NCBI RefSeq assembly: GCF_002243645.1
Contig: NZ_CP017704.1
Location: 2,085,501 to 2,149,500, forward strand
DNA: 64,000 bases
Reading direction: 5' to 3'
Source of the DNA: Peribacillus simplex NBRC 15720 = DSM 1321
Lineage (GTDB): Bacteria; Bacillota; Bacilli; Bacillales; DSM-1321
Under the pieces are notes generated by a model that was given only the letters and a program-made list of their open reading frames with translations, ran no database searches and had not been told where the DNA came from. Every line of letters begins with the position of its first letter. The first letter of the stretch is position 1. Of this stretch, positions 18,496-25,890 are shown one piece after another. The translations under genes were made by a program, and so were the position numbers.

Positions 18496-18723
18496 TTAAT
18501 TCAGAAGTTCCAAAACTGTTTTATAAAAATATTCACATGCTTCATCTTCTGTATCAAATTTCTTTAAATGTGATTTCAACCCACGTTCACTATAATAGAC
18601 TTCCAAAATATTATCTCTTTTATTTAAGCAAAGTACCTCATTAGGTAGTCCACCATTAAGGCTATATAGATTTTTTGGAACATTATCTTTAATTAATAAT
18701 TTCTCCAATTCCAACTTTTTCAA
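18496..18723 (-). CDS. Small immunity-like protein, 75 residues
   Basis: Begins at a TTG (18723) with AAGGGAA upstream. The sequence contains LPNEVLCLNKRDN, LEVYYSERGLKSHLKKF and DTEDEACEYFYKTVLELL. The block of aromatic strand, acidic/arginine turn and a final helix with acidic and aromatic residues resembles small immunity proteins, including the 85-residue product at 22517-22774. Homology to that protein is suggestive, not demonstrated. Confidence 0.6.
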   Translation of the reverse strand: MKKLELEKLLIKDNVPKNLYSLNGGLPNEVLCLNKRDNILEVYYSERGLKSHLKKFDTEDEACEYFYKTVLELLN

Positions 18724-18834
18724 ATTAATTCCCTTCCCCTCTAATTATGTTCATTTTCTTTTATATGCTTCACCTCAAGAAATATAAAATCTGAGTTATC
18801 TTTTTACACGATTCAGATATACACCTTTTTCTTT

Positions 18835-19254
18835 TTATCTTTGAAAATATAGTATGCTGATTCCTACATCACATGACCTTGGATCATACCATTGTGTAAT
18901 CTTACCCCATTCAAATACATTTTCAGACAATATACCATCTGGATACCCAATTTGCTCTGTAAGCCATTCACCATGCTGAGATAGTTTTTCTTCATAGTCC
19001 CATTGGTTAATGGATGGATCATTTACTTTCAAATTAATTCCCGATATTAAATTATTTTCAAATGATAATCGGACATTAAAATATTTGCTACCTAATTTAG
19101 GTGCCTTTAAAAACCTTAAAGATTTATTATGACTATCAAGGGTTATAGATTTAAACATACTTGAAGATTCTTTTGTTTTTATATCATCTAATTTACAGTT
19201 AGGAAAAATAAAAACACCTTCTATTTCTAACTCTCCCTTTTTCAGATTACTCAT
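18835..19254 (-). CDS. Immunity-like protein, family B copy 1
   Basis: A 139-residue protein starting MSNLKKGELEIEG with AGGGG at good distance. It aligns by eye with the 21734-22168 product: a beta-rich N-terminal half (KSITLDSHNKSLRFLKAP, RLSFENNLISGINL) then W-DYEEKLSQHGEWLTEQIG-PD followed by WGKITQWYDPRS and a strand ending in ISILYFQR. No named domain recognised. Cytoplasmic, no signal peptide. Confidence 0.7.
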   Translation of the reverse strand: MSNLKKGELEIEGVFIFPNCKLDDIKTKESSSMFKSITLDSHNKSLRFLKAPKLGSKYFNVRLSFENNLISGINLKVNDPSINQWDYEEKLSQHGEWLTEQIGYPDGILSENVFEWGKITQWYDPRSCDVGISILYFQR

Positions 19255-19399
19255 CCCTTAATCCCCTCCGTTTCTTTCCAAAAAATTCACGATTTTTTTG
19301 ATCTGTAATCTTTTTCTTAAGTTAATTTAAATTTTTCATTTAGATAACACTTGTATCCTGTATCTCTTCGTAAGTCTTACTGATTGTTACGATTTATAT

Positions 19400-19786
19400 T
19401 TAATCTAACGAGAAGAGTTTTCGCTCTTCTATTATTTCAACTTCATCTAAATTTACCTTTTTAGAATAAAGATATTTATCTGTACGTTTAAAGCCATATC
19501 TTTCAGCTAGTTTTAAATGAGGAGTTGATAGAAGAATTTTTCCATTTCCACCATTAGAAGCTCCAAATAATTCTCCTTTATATTTTGCAAAAGAATGAAT
19601 TAAAAATAGCTTTTCTACTTCATTTAAGGAAATAACTTTTGTATAAATATTATCTTTATAATGGATAAATCCATAGTTCATGTCTTCCTTGTTATTGCTT
19701 ATTAGTTCTATAAATCCTTTGCTTTTAGATTCTATGAATCTATACTCTTTCCCATTATAGATCGTATACTCACCTTTTCTTATCAT
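19400..19786 (-). CDS. Immunity-like protein, family A copy 3
   Basis: A 128-residue paralogue of 16962-17348, same length and layout: MIRKGEYTIYNGKEY, YGFIHYKDNIYTK, AKYKGELFGASNG, FKRTDKYLYSKK and EVEIIEERKLFSLD. GGAG precedes the ATG. The two copies differ throughout, so the duplication is not recent. An orphan immunity function is inferred from context. Confidence 0.72.
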   Translation of the reverse strand: MIRKGEYTIYNGKEYRFIESKSKGFIELISNNKEDMNYGFIHYKDNIYTKVISLNEVEKLFLIHSFAKYKGELFGASNGGNGKILLSTPHLKLAERYGFKRTDKYLYSKKVNLDEVEIIEERKLFSLD

Positions 19787-19876
19787 TTCTCCACTCCATT
19801 ATTTAATTTTTCTATCACCCAAATTCAAACTACTTCGCTTCCCGTTTAACATAGCATATACTGGATTCTGGACATA

Positions 19877-19910
19877 AAAAACCCCTATAAAAGTCTTTTA
19901 TAGGGGTTTT
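19877..19910 (-). terminator. Terminator of the ADP-ribosylglycohydrolase gene
   Basis: Fifteen-base stem AAAACCCCTATAAAA / TTTTATAGGGGTTTT with a three-base loop; the minus strand continues with T residues 25-60 bases after the gene's stop. Confidence 0.85.
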
Positions 19911-19936
19911 TTTATATTTAATATGGGTGATTTACA

Positions 19937-20959
19937 TCAATCTCCATACTCTTCTTTAATTGCTTTATCTGCACAAAAACTAAGGAATTTCTCGATTAAT
20001 TTATCAATATCTTCTTTTCTGGTGATTTTCTCAAGCCATTCTTTAGGAATGTCGTCCATTTTATAGTACATACCTGCCAATGTTCCCGTAATGGCACCTA
20101 CTGTATCCGTATCATCCCCTAGATTCACTGCTTTTAAAACGGCATCGCTAAACGAATCTGAATTTCCTAAGCACCAAATGGCTGCTTCCAACGTATGAAC
20201 GACATAACCATCTGACTGAATTTCTTCTTGTGGTAATGAAAAGAAATCTTCTTCAAAAATTCTTGAATAGGATTGTAGCTCTTTTTGGTATATATGATCT
20301 TTATCAAAATTCTCATCAAAAAGTTTTTTTGTTTGTCTTATTGCATCTTCAGGAGAATTATTATAATAAAGTCTAAGTAAAAACTCGACATGAATAATGG
20401 AACCTACCACAGAACGCGGATGTGCATGGGTTACTTCCGTATACTTTTTAATGGTTTGGATTTTTCCAATGAAATTAAAGTTATTAATAAGGATAAATGC
20501 TACTGGAGCGATCCTCATCAACGCCCCATTCCCATTATCAAACATTGCATTTCCTCCACATTCTGGCGCTGGCGTTCCACTTTTAAACTTGGTTATGGCT
20601 TCACTGGTCGTTCTGCCAATATCGAACATTTCATGATGTGGTGTCCAATAACCAGATTCCATATACTGAACGAATTTTTGTATTAGCTCCGCTGAATCGC
20701 TTTTTTCAATTAAGTTTTCAATTAAACATAAAGTTAACGAAGTATCATCCGACCAAGTGCCTGGTGGCTGATTATACGTTCCATATCCCGTTATATCATC
20801 AATAGTAAACGTCCCTCTTTTTTTAAATTCAACTGGGACACCAAGCATGTCTCCAATAATACCGCCATACAGACTCGGTAATACTCTTTTCTTAATAGCT
20901 AAACTCATAAAAATCTTGTTATCGTCTTCCCATCTGTCTACCATTCTTCTGCCTGCCAT
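19937..20959 (-). CDS. ADP-ribosylglycohydrolase family protein (DraG type)
   Basis: A 340-residue protein with the complete metal-site set of the DraG/ARH fold: GGIIGDMLGVPVEF near residue 33, GTWSDDTSLTLCL near 67, THAHPRSVVG in the middle and LGDDTDTVGAITGTLAGMYY near 290. Such enzymes hydrolyse ADP-ribose from modified proteins, nucleic acids or small molecules. AGGTG precedes the ATG. It lies inside an array of immunity-like genes downstream of an NADase-type toxin, so a role in reversing toxin-made ADP-ribosylation is possible but not shown. Confidence 0.88.
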   Translation of the reverse strand: MAGRRMVDRWEDDNKIFMSLAIKKRVLPSLYGGIIGDMLGVPVEFKKRGTFTIDDITGYGTYNQPPGTWSDDTSLTLCLIENLIEKSDSAELIQKFVQYMESGYWTPHHEMFDIGRTTSEAITKFKSGTPAPECGGNAMFDNGNGALMRIAPVAFILINNFNFIGKIQTIKKYTEVTHAHPRSVVGSIIHVEFLLRLYYNNSPEDAIRQTKKLFDENFDKDHIYQKELQSYSRIFEEDFFSLPQEEIQSDGYVVHTLEAAIWCLGNSDSFSDAVLKAVNLGDDTDTVGAITGTLAGMYYKMDDIPKEWLEKITRKEDIDKLIEKFLSFCADKAIKEEYGD

Positions 20960-21344
20960 TCATTACACCTACTTTTTGTTTAAGTACCATTGTACCCTTG
21001 CTTAACAAATGCCCTACTGATTGATTAAATTCATACTTTGTTTTTATGTATGCTAACACCTATACTACAACCACTATAATATCTTTCCATTTAAATACAA
21101 GAGCAGAATCAGTTCGTATTTCCAAATTACCTGCTAACCATCATAGGTATCATACAAAGATTTAAAACTGTCCATTTTATTAAAAAACCTTGAATGGCTT
21201 TAGCCACTCAAGGTTTCATTTTATTCTAGTGAAATACGGATTTCTTTTTCGATAATCTTAACTATATTACCAAGGCATGCAATGGTTTTGGTGCTTTGGA
21301 TAAGTAGTCTGATTTTCAAATCAAATGGATTATCTCCAATAATT
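20960..21344. other. Gap within the immunity array with a repeated terminator and a gene scrap
   Basis: Holds a terminator-bearing repeat (21178-21239) whose near copy lies at 21664-21724. Directly downstream of the 21345-21584 gene, minus-strand 21223-21341 reads as an unstarted frame (RIIGDNPFDLKIRLL ... KIIEKEIRISLE), which could be a C-terminal remnant of an immunity gene. Confidence 0.4.
21185..21216 (-). terminator. Terminator, repeat copy 1
   Basis: AAACCTTGA-TGGCT / AGCCA-TCAAGGTTT hairpin with A/T flanks. About 60 bp around it (21178-21239) is nearly identical to 21664-21724. Confidence 0.75.
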
Positions 21345-21584
21345 CTACTTCCCTATTTTCCCCATCGTTATCATATATAAAAATTTAAAAATTGGATCCT
21401 CATTATCCTTTTCGATAATTGAAAAATTTTGTCTTTCATCCACATCATACAAAATCCAATTTCCATCTTCAAAGTAACAACCTGTTGAAATTGGTACATT
21501 AGTTTTTCTTCCAATAACAATATTAAATTCTTGCAAATTTATACCTAACTCTTTTATCTTATTTTCATATTCATTTCGTGTCAT
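21345..21584 (-). CDS. Small immunity-like protein, Imm59-like
   Basis: A 79-residue protein (MTRNEYENKIKELGIN ...) with TGCYFEDGNWILYDVDERQ and an acidic segment before a final helix. The W-LYDVDER block matches the W-VYTNDER block of the 85-residue product at 22517-22774, suggesting a diverged paralogue. GGAGG precedes the ATG. The C-terminus is shorter, and a frame remnant just downstream may be its lost end. Confidence 0.65.
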   Translation of the reverse strand: MTRNEYENKIKELGINLQEFNIVIGRKTNVPISTGCYFEDGNWILYDVDERQNFSIIEKDNEDPIFKFLYMITMGKIGK

Positions 21585-21669
21585 TTTACCAACCTCCTTT
21601 AATTAAGTAATATCCCTGATATCCTCCAGGGCTTTCACTTTAATTGGAGTATTATTTCAATTCATTAAA

Positions 21670-21701
21670 AAACCTTGAATGGCTTTGGCCACTCAAGGTT
21701 T
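21670..21701 (-). terminator. Terminator, repeat copy 2
   Basis: Same hairpin as 21185-21216 with TTGGCC in place of TTAGCC; it follows the 21734-22168 gene and has a T-rich 3' side on the minus strand only weakly, but A-rich upstream bases supply it. Confidence 0.7.
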
Positions 21702-21733
21702 TATTTTATTATAGCTAGATTCGGTTTTCTCTG

Positions 21734-22168
21734 TCATTTTTTATAACTGATCCAGATCTCTACTTGTCCACTTTTCTTATCTTCAAATGAAGTGACTTCT
21801 CCCCAAGTTCTATTATAAATTAAAGAGTCTCCTTTTTTAATATCTGGTTTTCCTAATATCTCTTCTACCCATTTATCATGTATCTCTTTCTTTTTTTTAG
21901 CTTTATAATTAGACCAATTATTGTAAGTATTTTTCAAATTTTCATCAGCATTGTCGAGTTCAATACGAGAAACTTTACCATTCTGAAAGTTAACTACAAT
22001 CCAAAAATAAATTTCATCTAACATAATTGCGTCCTTAAAAACAAACATATTATTCGATATATCGCTTGATAGAAGTTCATTTTGAAAATTTATACAAAAA
22101 GCCTGTTTATTTGTATTTCCATTAAGTATGTTTCCTTTCACTAAAATATCACCTGTTAATGCATTCAA
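21734..22168 (-). CDS. Immunity-like protein, family B copy 2
   Basis: A 144-residue protein; start is a TTG at 22168 with GAGG eight bases upstream. Paralogous to 18835-19254: beta-rich N-terminus, NNWSNYKAKKKKEIHDKWVE, ILGKPDIKKGDSL, RTWGEVTSFEDKKSGQ and a final strand VEIWISYKK. No signal peptide. No named family recognised; immunity role inferred from its place after the toxin. Confidence 0.7.
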   Translation of the reverse strand: MNALTGDILVKGNILNGNTNKQAFCINFQNELLSSDISNNMFVFKDAIMLDEIYFWIVVNFQNGKVSRIELDNADENLKNTYNNWSNYKAKKKKEIHDKWVEEILGKPDIKKGDSLIYNRTWGEVTSFEDKKSGQVEIWISYKK

Positions 22169-22516
22169 ATTAAAAACCTCATTTTCATTTAATAGTAGAT
22201 TTCAGAATTATAGTTTCCCTTTAGGTGAGAAAGCTTATTTTTTCTTTGCAGGTTTAAAAAGGGTACGGGGTTCAAGCTCACAATATTTTAATATGGAGAG
22301 CATAGGTGAATAAATGTTCCCACACGAATCTATCTATGATTAGCCAGGTTTTATAGTCACGATTCTGAATTGCCATAATCGAATTTAGTACAACTCCTTA
22401 GTATTTTTGAACAGACGAAGGGTGGACCAACATCTACTGTAAGCCCACCCTGTCTATTTCTAATGCTTCTTCATTTAGTTTGACAGCACTAATTCCTTAT
22501 GAATATCTTTTCATAT
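22169..22516. other. Intergenic region in the immunity array
   Basis: No supported gene. A weak hairpin AGGGTGG / CCACCCT lies at 22419-22452 downstream of the 22517-22774 gene and may be its terminator, though no clear T-run follows. Confidence 0.35.
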
Positions 22517-22774
22517 CTACAATAAACTTTTAAAGTACATTCTCATTGCTTTGTCTCCTCTGATCCTCTCGATAAAATCATGTAAAGCTTCACTTTCTTC
22601 TTTGTATATTTTCTCCCCTGTTTTTGTTGCTCTCTCGTCGTTTGTGTATACCTTCCACTCATAACCATCTTTTTCAATAACTACTTCACCTTCATTGGAA
22701 GTCTCCTTACAAAAAAAACAATAATTTTCTAATTCTTCATTTTGAATTATTTTCTTAGCATCATCTATATTCAT
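22517..22774 (-). CDS. Probable cognate immunity protein (Imm59-like)
   Basis: An 85-residue protein starting 15 bases after the toxin stop, with AGGAGG overlapping the toxin 3' end. Sequence: DDAKKIIQNEELENYCFFC, EVVIEKDGYEWKVYTNDERA and EESEALHDFIERIRGDKAM. This pattern resembles what I recall of the Imm59 family of small immunity proteins, a match I cannot verify here. Immediate downstream position and size are those expected for the antidote that neutralises the NADase domain inside the producing cell. Confidence 0.8.
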   Translation of the reverse strand: MNIDDAKKIIQNEELENYCFFCKETSNEGEVVIEKDGYEWKVYTNDERATKTGEKIYKEESEALHDFIERIRGDKAMRMYFKSLL

Positions 22775-22789
22775 ACTATTCCTCCTAAG

Positions 22790-24946
22790 TCAGAACAAAA
22801 GTTTTATCATACCCAAATCTTCTAAAAGCTTTGCTGGTAACGGCAATTGATATTGAATACCTCCACCTACAGATCCAAAACCTGGAGCGATATCCCCTTT
22901 CTGAATAACTAAATCATCAAATTTTAAGGAATATTTTTTCATGTAACCCTCAATCGCAGCTTTTAATCCTTTGTTAGGACAATTATTTATATAAGACTCC
23001 ATCTTACTAAAGTCGCCCGTAATCTTGTATTGATGATATTTTGATGTATCTTCGAGATATGGTAATGAACGCTGTTCATATGAATATGGCTTTCCATCAA
23101 TAACCGGTGAAGTAAATCTCCCCTCCGCAGGGCCATATCTATCAATTACTTCTCCAATTTTTGAAATATATGGATCTTTAATTGGATTTCCTGCTGCATC
23201 AAGTCTAAATCCATCATTTGGCACCTGTGACCAATCTATTTTGCCATCAGGCATTAATACACTAGGATCTTTAGGTATTTGAATCTCTCTAGGCCATTTT
23301 TCTGTTTTTAAGTATTCACCTGCTAATTTTTCATCAATATTTTTCAGGTAATCATGCAAATCTGCTTTGGTACATTTTGTATTTCTAATATCTGTTGCCC
23401 CACTAGCTGACTTAACACCTTTGTCCGTACCCTTAGAAATACTCTCCCCTGAAACACCCTCTACTTTTCTATCCTTCACCGTAAATTTCTGATAGGCTTC
23501 CTTAATTGTCTGCTTTTCCATCATAACTTGGCGAAGGGTTGGTCCTCCTGCGAGGTAGATTTGTTCCATACTTATCCGTTTAGGAATTTCTTTTTTGCCT
23601 AGTTCTTCACCTATATTTTTTAACGTGGTTTTTCCTGATCTCGCTATATCTGTTATTGTGGCTTGAACCTTCTGAACCTGCTTTTGCGCAAATTCCTTGC
23701 TGTAAGGGACGAACTTTGTACCACTTGCTACTTTATCAGCGACTTTAGCCGCACCTGCCACACCGCCAATTCCAAGAGCCATTAACAGCCCGTTCTGGCG
23801 CTGTTCCTCGGTTAGCTGGTTGCCGAACATGTCTTTGCCGGTGGCCGCTTCACCGAGGCCGTTGGCTGCGAGGAGGCCGTATATCCCGTATTCGGTTTTC
23901 TGAAGGAGGCTAAAGCCTTTTGTCGTTTTATAGGCATCGAGCGCGTGGTTCGCTGCGTTGAGTCCTTTGGCCGTTTTGTATATGGCGCTGCCGCCTTTGA
24001 TGGCCCGACCGGCCCAGCCGACGACGGGGATGAATCCAGCGGCTGCCATGGCGCCTGCGGCGATTCTTTCGGCATCGGACAGCTTGCGGCCCGTTACTGG
24101 ATCGACTCCGGTTGAGGCCCTGATTGAATCATAATATCCCGTGAATTCCCCTGTAAAGGTTTTTGTCGTATCCCAGGCTTTTTCATACCATGGACGATTT
24201 TCGAGTTCTTCCATTTCCTGTTCGATTTTCCGGGCTTCTGCTTGATCCTTTTTGAAGGTCTGATAGTCTTTCATCTGACCGGCGACTTCATCCTTCACTT
24301 GATAGACGTCACTATTCTTGAATGCCGATTGATTAAATGTCATCGGCGAAACGTGGCCGTCCTGTTTGGTGGCATCAAGCAAGGCGCGGAAGAGGCCAAC
24401 GGCCACGTTTTCCTGCCCAACGGACACATCATATTCCTCGACCAATTGCCGGTCGACATTCTCGACCTTTGTCCCGGTGTCATCCAGCCTTTGTCCGGCC
24501 AGTGTGATTTTTTCATTAAAGTTCTTTTGGTCGAACATATCAAGAGGCAGGATATCGTCAATGCTGTTCAGGATCCTTTGAAGATCGTTCGCTTGTTCAT
24601 CGACAAGCGACTTCGCTTGGTTGATGCCGTTCGAGACTTCACCATCTAAAAAGGGAACCTCGACCACCGTATTTCCGGAGAGGTCCGCCTCTTCCAGGGT
24701 GGCCGGTATGCCTTCCAAAAAACTGATTTGGGTCGTGAATAGTTCCATCCAGGCATCCGCCACCTCGATTTGCGCTTCATAGAAGCTTTTGATGGCAGTA
24801 GCACCGGCTCCCTGAAACTCGTTATCCAGGCCGACGATGCCCTGAAATTCCTTTTTCAGGGCTGTGACTTCCTTCTTTAGTTCTTCATATTGCTTGGCGC
24901 GCGACTTGGTTGCGGCCGTCAATGTCTCGGCTTCATATATCTTCAT
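22790..24946 (-). CDS. LXG-domain type VII secreted toxin with C-terminal TNT NADase domain
   Basis: A 718-residue polymorphic toxin. Residues 1 to about 210 form a helical LXG domain (KIYEAETLTAATKSRAKQYE); a pre-toxin TG-like segment follows (GVDPVTGRKLSDAERIAAGA, GFIPVVGWAGRAIKGG, about 280-320). The C-terminus (about 577-718) matches TNT NAD glycohydrolases: VIDRYGPAEGRF near 600, EQRSLPY near 627, YHQYKI near 638 and GFGSVGGGIQYQLP near 690, supplying the Arg, His and Gln expected of the NADase site. It overlaps the upstream partner gene by four bases. The 5' half is visibly GC-richer than the 3' half, a sign of swapped toxin tips. Confidence 0.9.
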   Translation of the reverse strand: MKIYEAETLTAATKSRAKQYEELKKEVTALKKEFQGIVGLDNEFQGAGATAIKSFYEAQIEVADAWMELFTTQISFLEGIPATLEEADLSGNTVVEVPFLDGEVSNGINQAKSLVDEQANDLQRILNSIDDILPLDMFDQKNFNEKITLAGQRLDDTGTKVENVDRQLVEEYDVSVGQENVAVGLFRALLDATKQDGHVSPMTFNQSAFKNSDVYQVKDEVAGQMKDYQTFKKDQAEARKIEQEMEELENRPWYEKAWDTTKTFTGEFTGYYDSIRASTGVDPVTGRKLSDAERIAAGAMAAAGFIPVVGWAGRAIKGGSAIYKTAKGLNAANHALDAYKTTKGFSLLQKTEYGIYGLLAANGLGEAATGKDMFGNQLTEEQRQNGLLMALGIGGVAGAAKVADKVASGTKFVPYSKEFAQKQVQKVQATITDIARSGKTTLKNIGEELGKKEIPKRISMEQIYLAGGPTLRQVMMEKQTIKEAYQKFTVKDRKVEGVSGESISKGTDKGVKSASGATDIRNTKCTKADLHDYLKNIDEKLAGEYLKTEKWPREIQIPKDPSVLMPDGKIDWSQVPNDGFRLDAAGNPIKDPYISKIGEVIDRYGPAEGRFTSPVIDGKPYSYEQRSLPYLEDTSKYHQYKITGDFSKMESYINNCPNKGLKAAIEGYMKKYSLKFDDLVIQKGDIAPGFGSVGGGIQYQLPLPAKLLEDLGMIKLLF

Positions 24947-25230
24947 CGCTGATACCCATGTGAAGACGTATGGGCGATGGCTTCATCCTGTTCTTTTAAT
25001 AAGTCAATGTTGGCACGGGTATCTTCCACATTTTTCTGGACGATTTTGATATATTGCTCGAAGACCTTCTCCAGGTTCGTTTCGCGGTCGATCCATTTCG
25101 AGGTGAATTCCAATTTATTATTGCCAAGCTCGCCCGCCGGCAAATTTCCAAGCGTGACTGTACCAAGTGCCGTCTTCACCTGATCGACTTGCTTCGTTAC
25201 GGCAGGATGATTCAGTTTGATTGTCGTCAT
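24943..25230 (-). CDS. Small LXG-partner protein (YwqI/TIGR04197-like)
   Basis: A 95-residue helical protein (MTTIKLNHPAVTKQVDQVKT ... EQYIKIVQKNVEDTRANIDL). Such WXG-like helpers bind LXG domains and guide them to the type VII secretion apparatus. ATG at 25230 overlaps the stop of the upstream gene (TAATG) and GGGTGG precedes it. Its own stop overlaps the toxin ATG, so all three products are translationally coupled. Confidence 0.82.
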   Translation of the reverse strand: MTTIKLNHPAVTKQVDQVKTALGTVTLGNLPAGELGNNKLEFTSKWIDRETNLEKVFEQYIKIVQKNVEDTRANIDLLKEQDEAIAHTSSHGYQR

Positions 25231-25655
25231 TAAAACAACCACCCTTTTAAATATGATATTTTGCTTTCCAATTGATCTATGACGGCTTCTCCTTTGCCTA
25301 AAAGAACATCCGCTTCATGTGCTATCGTACCTGCTGCACTCAGAGCCTTTTTCTCTATATTAAGCATCATGATTTTACCGTCGATTTTCTCTTGATAGTC
25401 GTCATAATCATCATGAATGATCGTTGACATTGCCTTGTATGCATCACTGCGGGCATCTTGAAAGTCTTCTGCACGGTTTCCCGTCCAGCTTTTTGCCAAG
25501 TCCGGATTTTTAATTTTAGCTATTTCCCCAAGACAAGCATTCTGTTCTTCTTTGATTTGTCTTTTTGCCTGCTCCAAACGATTGATTTTTTCATTCACAT
25601 CGGATGTTTTACAAAAGAGGGCAGAGTGAATTTCACTCAATGAATTTGCATACAC
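25230..25655 (-). CDS. DUF5082-like LXG accessory protein (YwqH-like)
   Basis: A 141-residue, almost fully helical protein: NEKINRLEQAKRQIKEEQNA, then SWTGNRAEDFQDARSDAY (a WXG-type turn), then a long second helical hairpin. Start is a GTG at 25655, eight bases after GAGGTG. First gene of the toxin operon. DUF5082 proteins are stable partners of LXG toxins. Confidence 0.82.
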   Translation of the reverse strand: MYANSLSEIHSALFCKTSDVNEKINRLEQAKRQIKEEQNACLGEIAKIKNPDLAKSWTGNRAEDFQDARSDAYKAMSTIIHDDYDDYQEKIDGKIMMLNIEKKALSAAGTIAHEADVLLGKGEAVIDQLESKISYLKGWLF

Positions 25656-25855
25656 CTAAAAAATCACCTCAAACATACTATTCTCATTATGTAGACTGTC
25701 ATATTTTTCATAATTTTTATTATAAGGATTATAGTCTTAGAGTTAAATAGGGATAAATAAGCTATTTATGCTACGGAATTAGGAAATTCAGCCCGCACGC
25801 TTCAATTCCAGATTAGACTTTTTACCCCTACATCTCCATTTTTAGACATAAAGAA

Positions 25856-25874
25856 AGGGTGCAGGCTGCACCCT
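25856..25874 (-). terminator. Terminator of the M28 peptidase gene
   Basis: AGGGTGCA-GGC-TGCACCCT hairpin followed by TTTCTTT on the minus strand, 17 bases after the stop. Confidence 0.8.
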
Positions 25875-25890
25875 CTGAATATTTACTGCA

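Noticed and set aside
24242-24649. Long plus-strand frame inside the toxin gene
   Set aside because: Antisense shadow of the GC-richer LXG coding sequence; no ribosome site or protein-like character.
16962-25655. Prophage or integrative element interpretation of the AT-rich region
   Set aside because: No integrase, phage structural gene, attachment repeat or tRNA border is visible; toxin-immunity gene accumulation explains it better.
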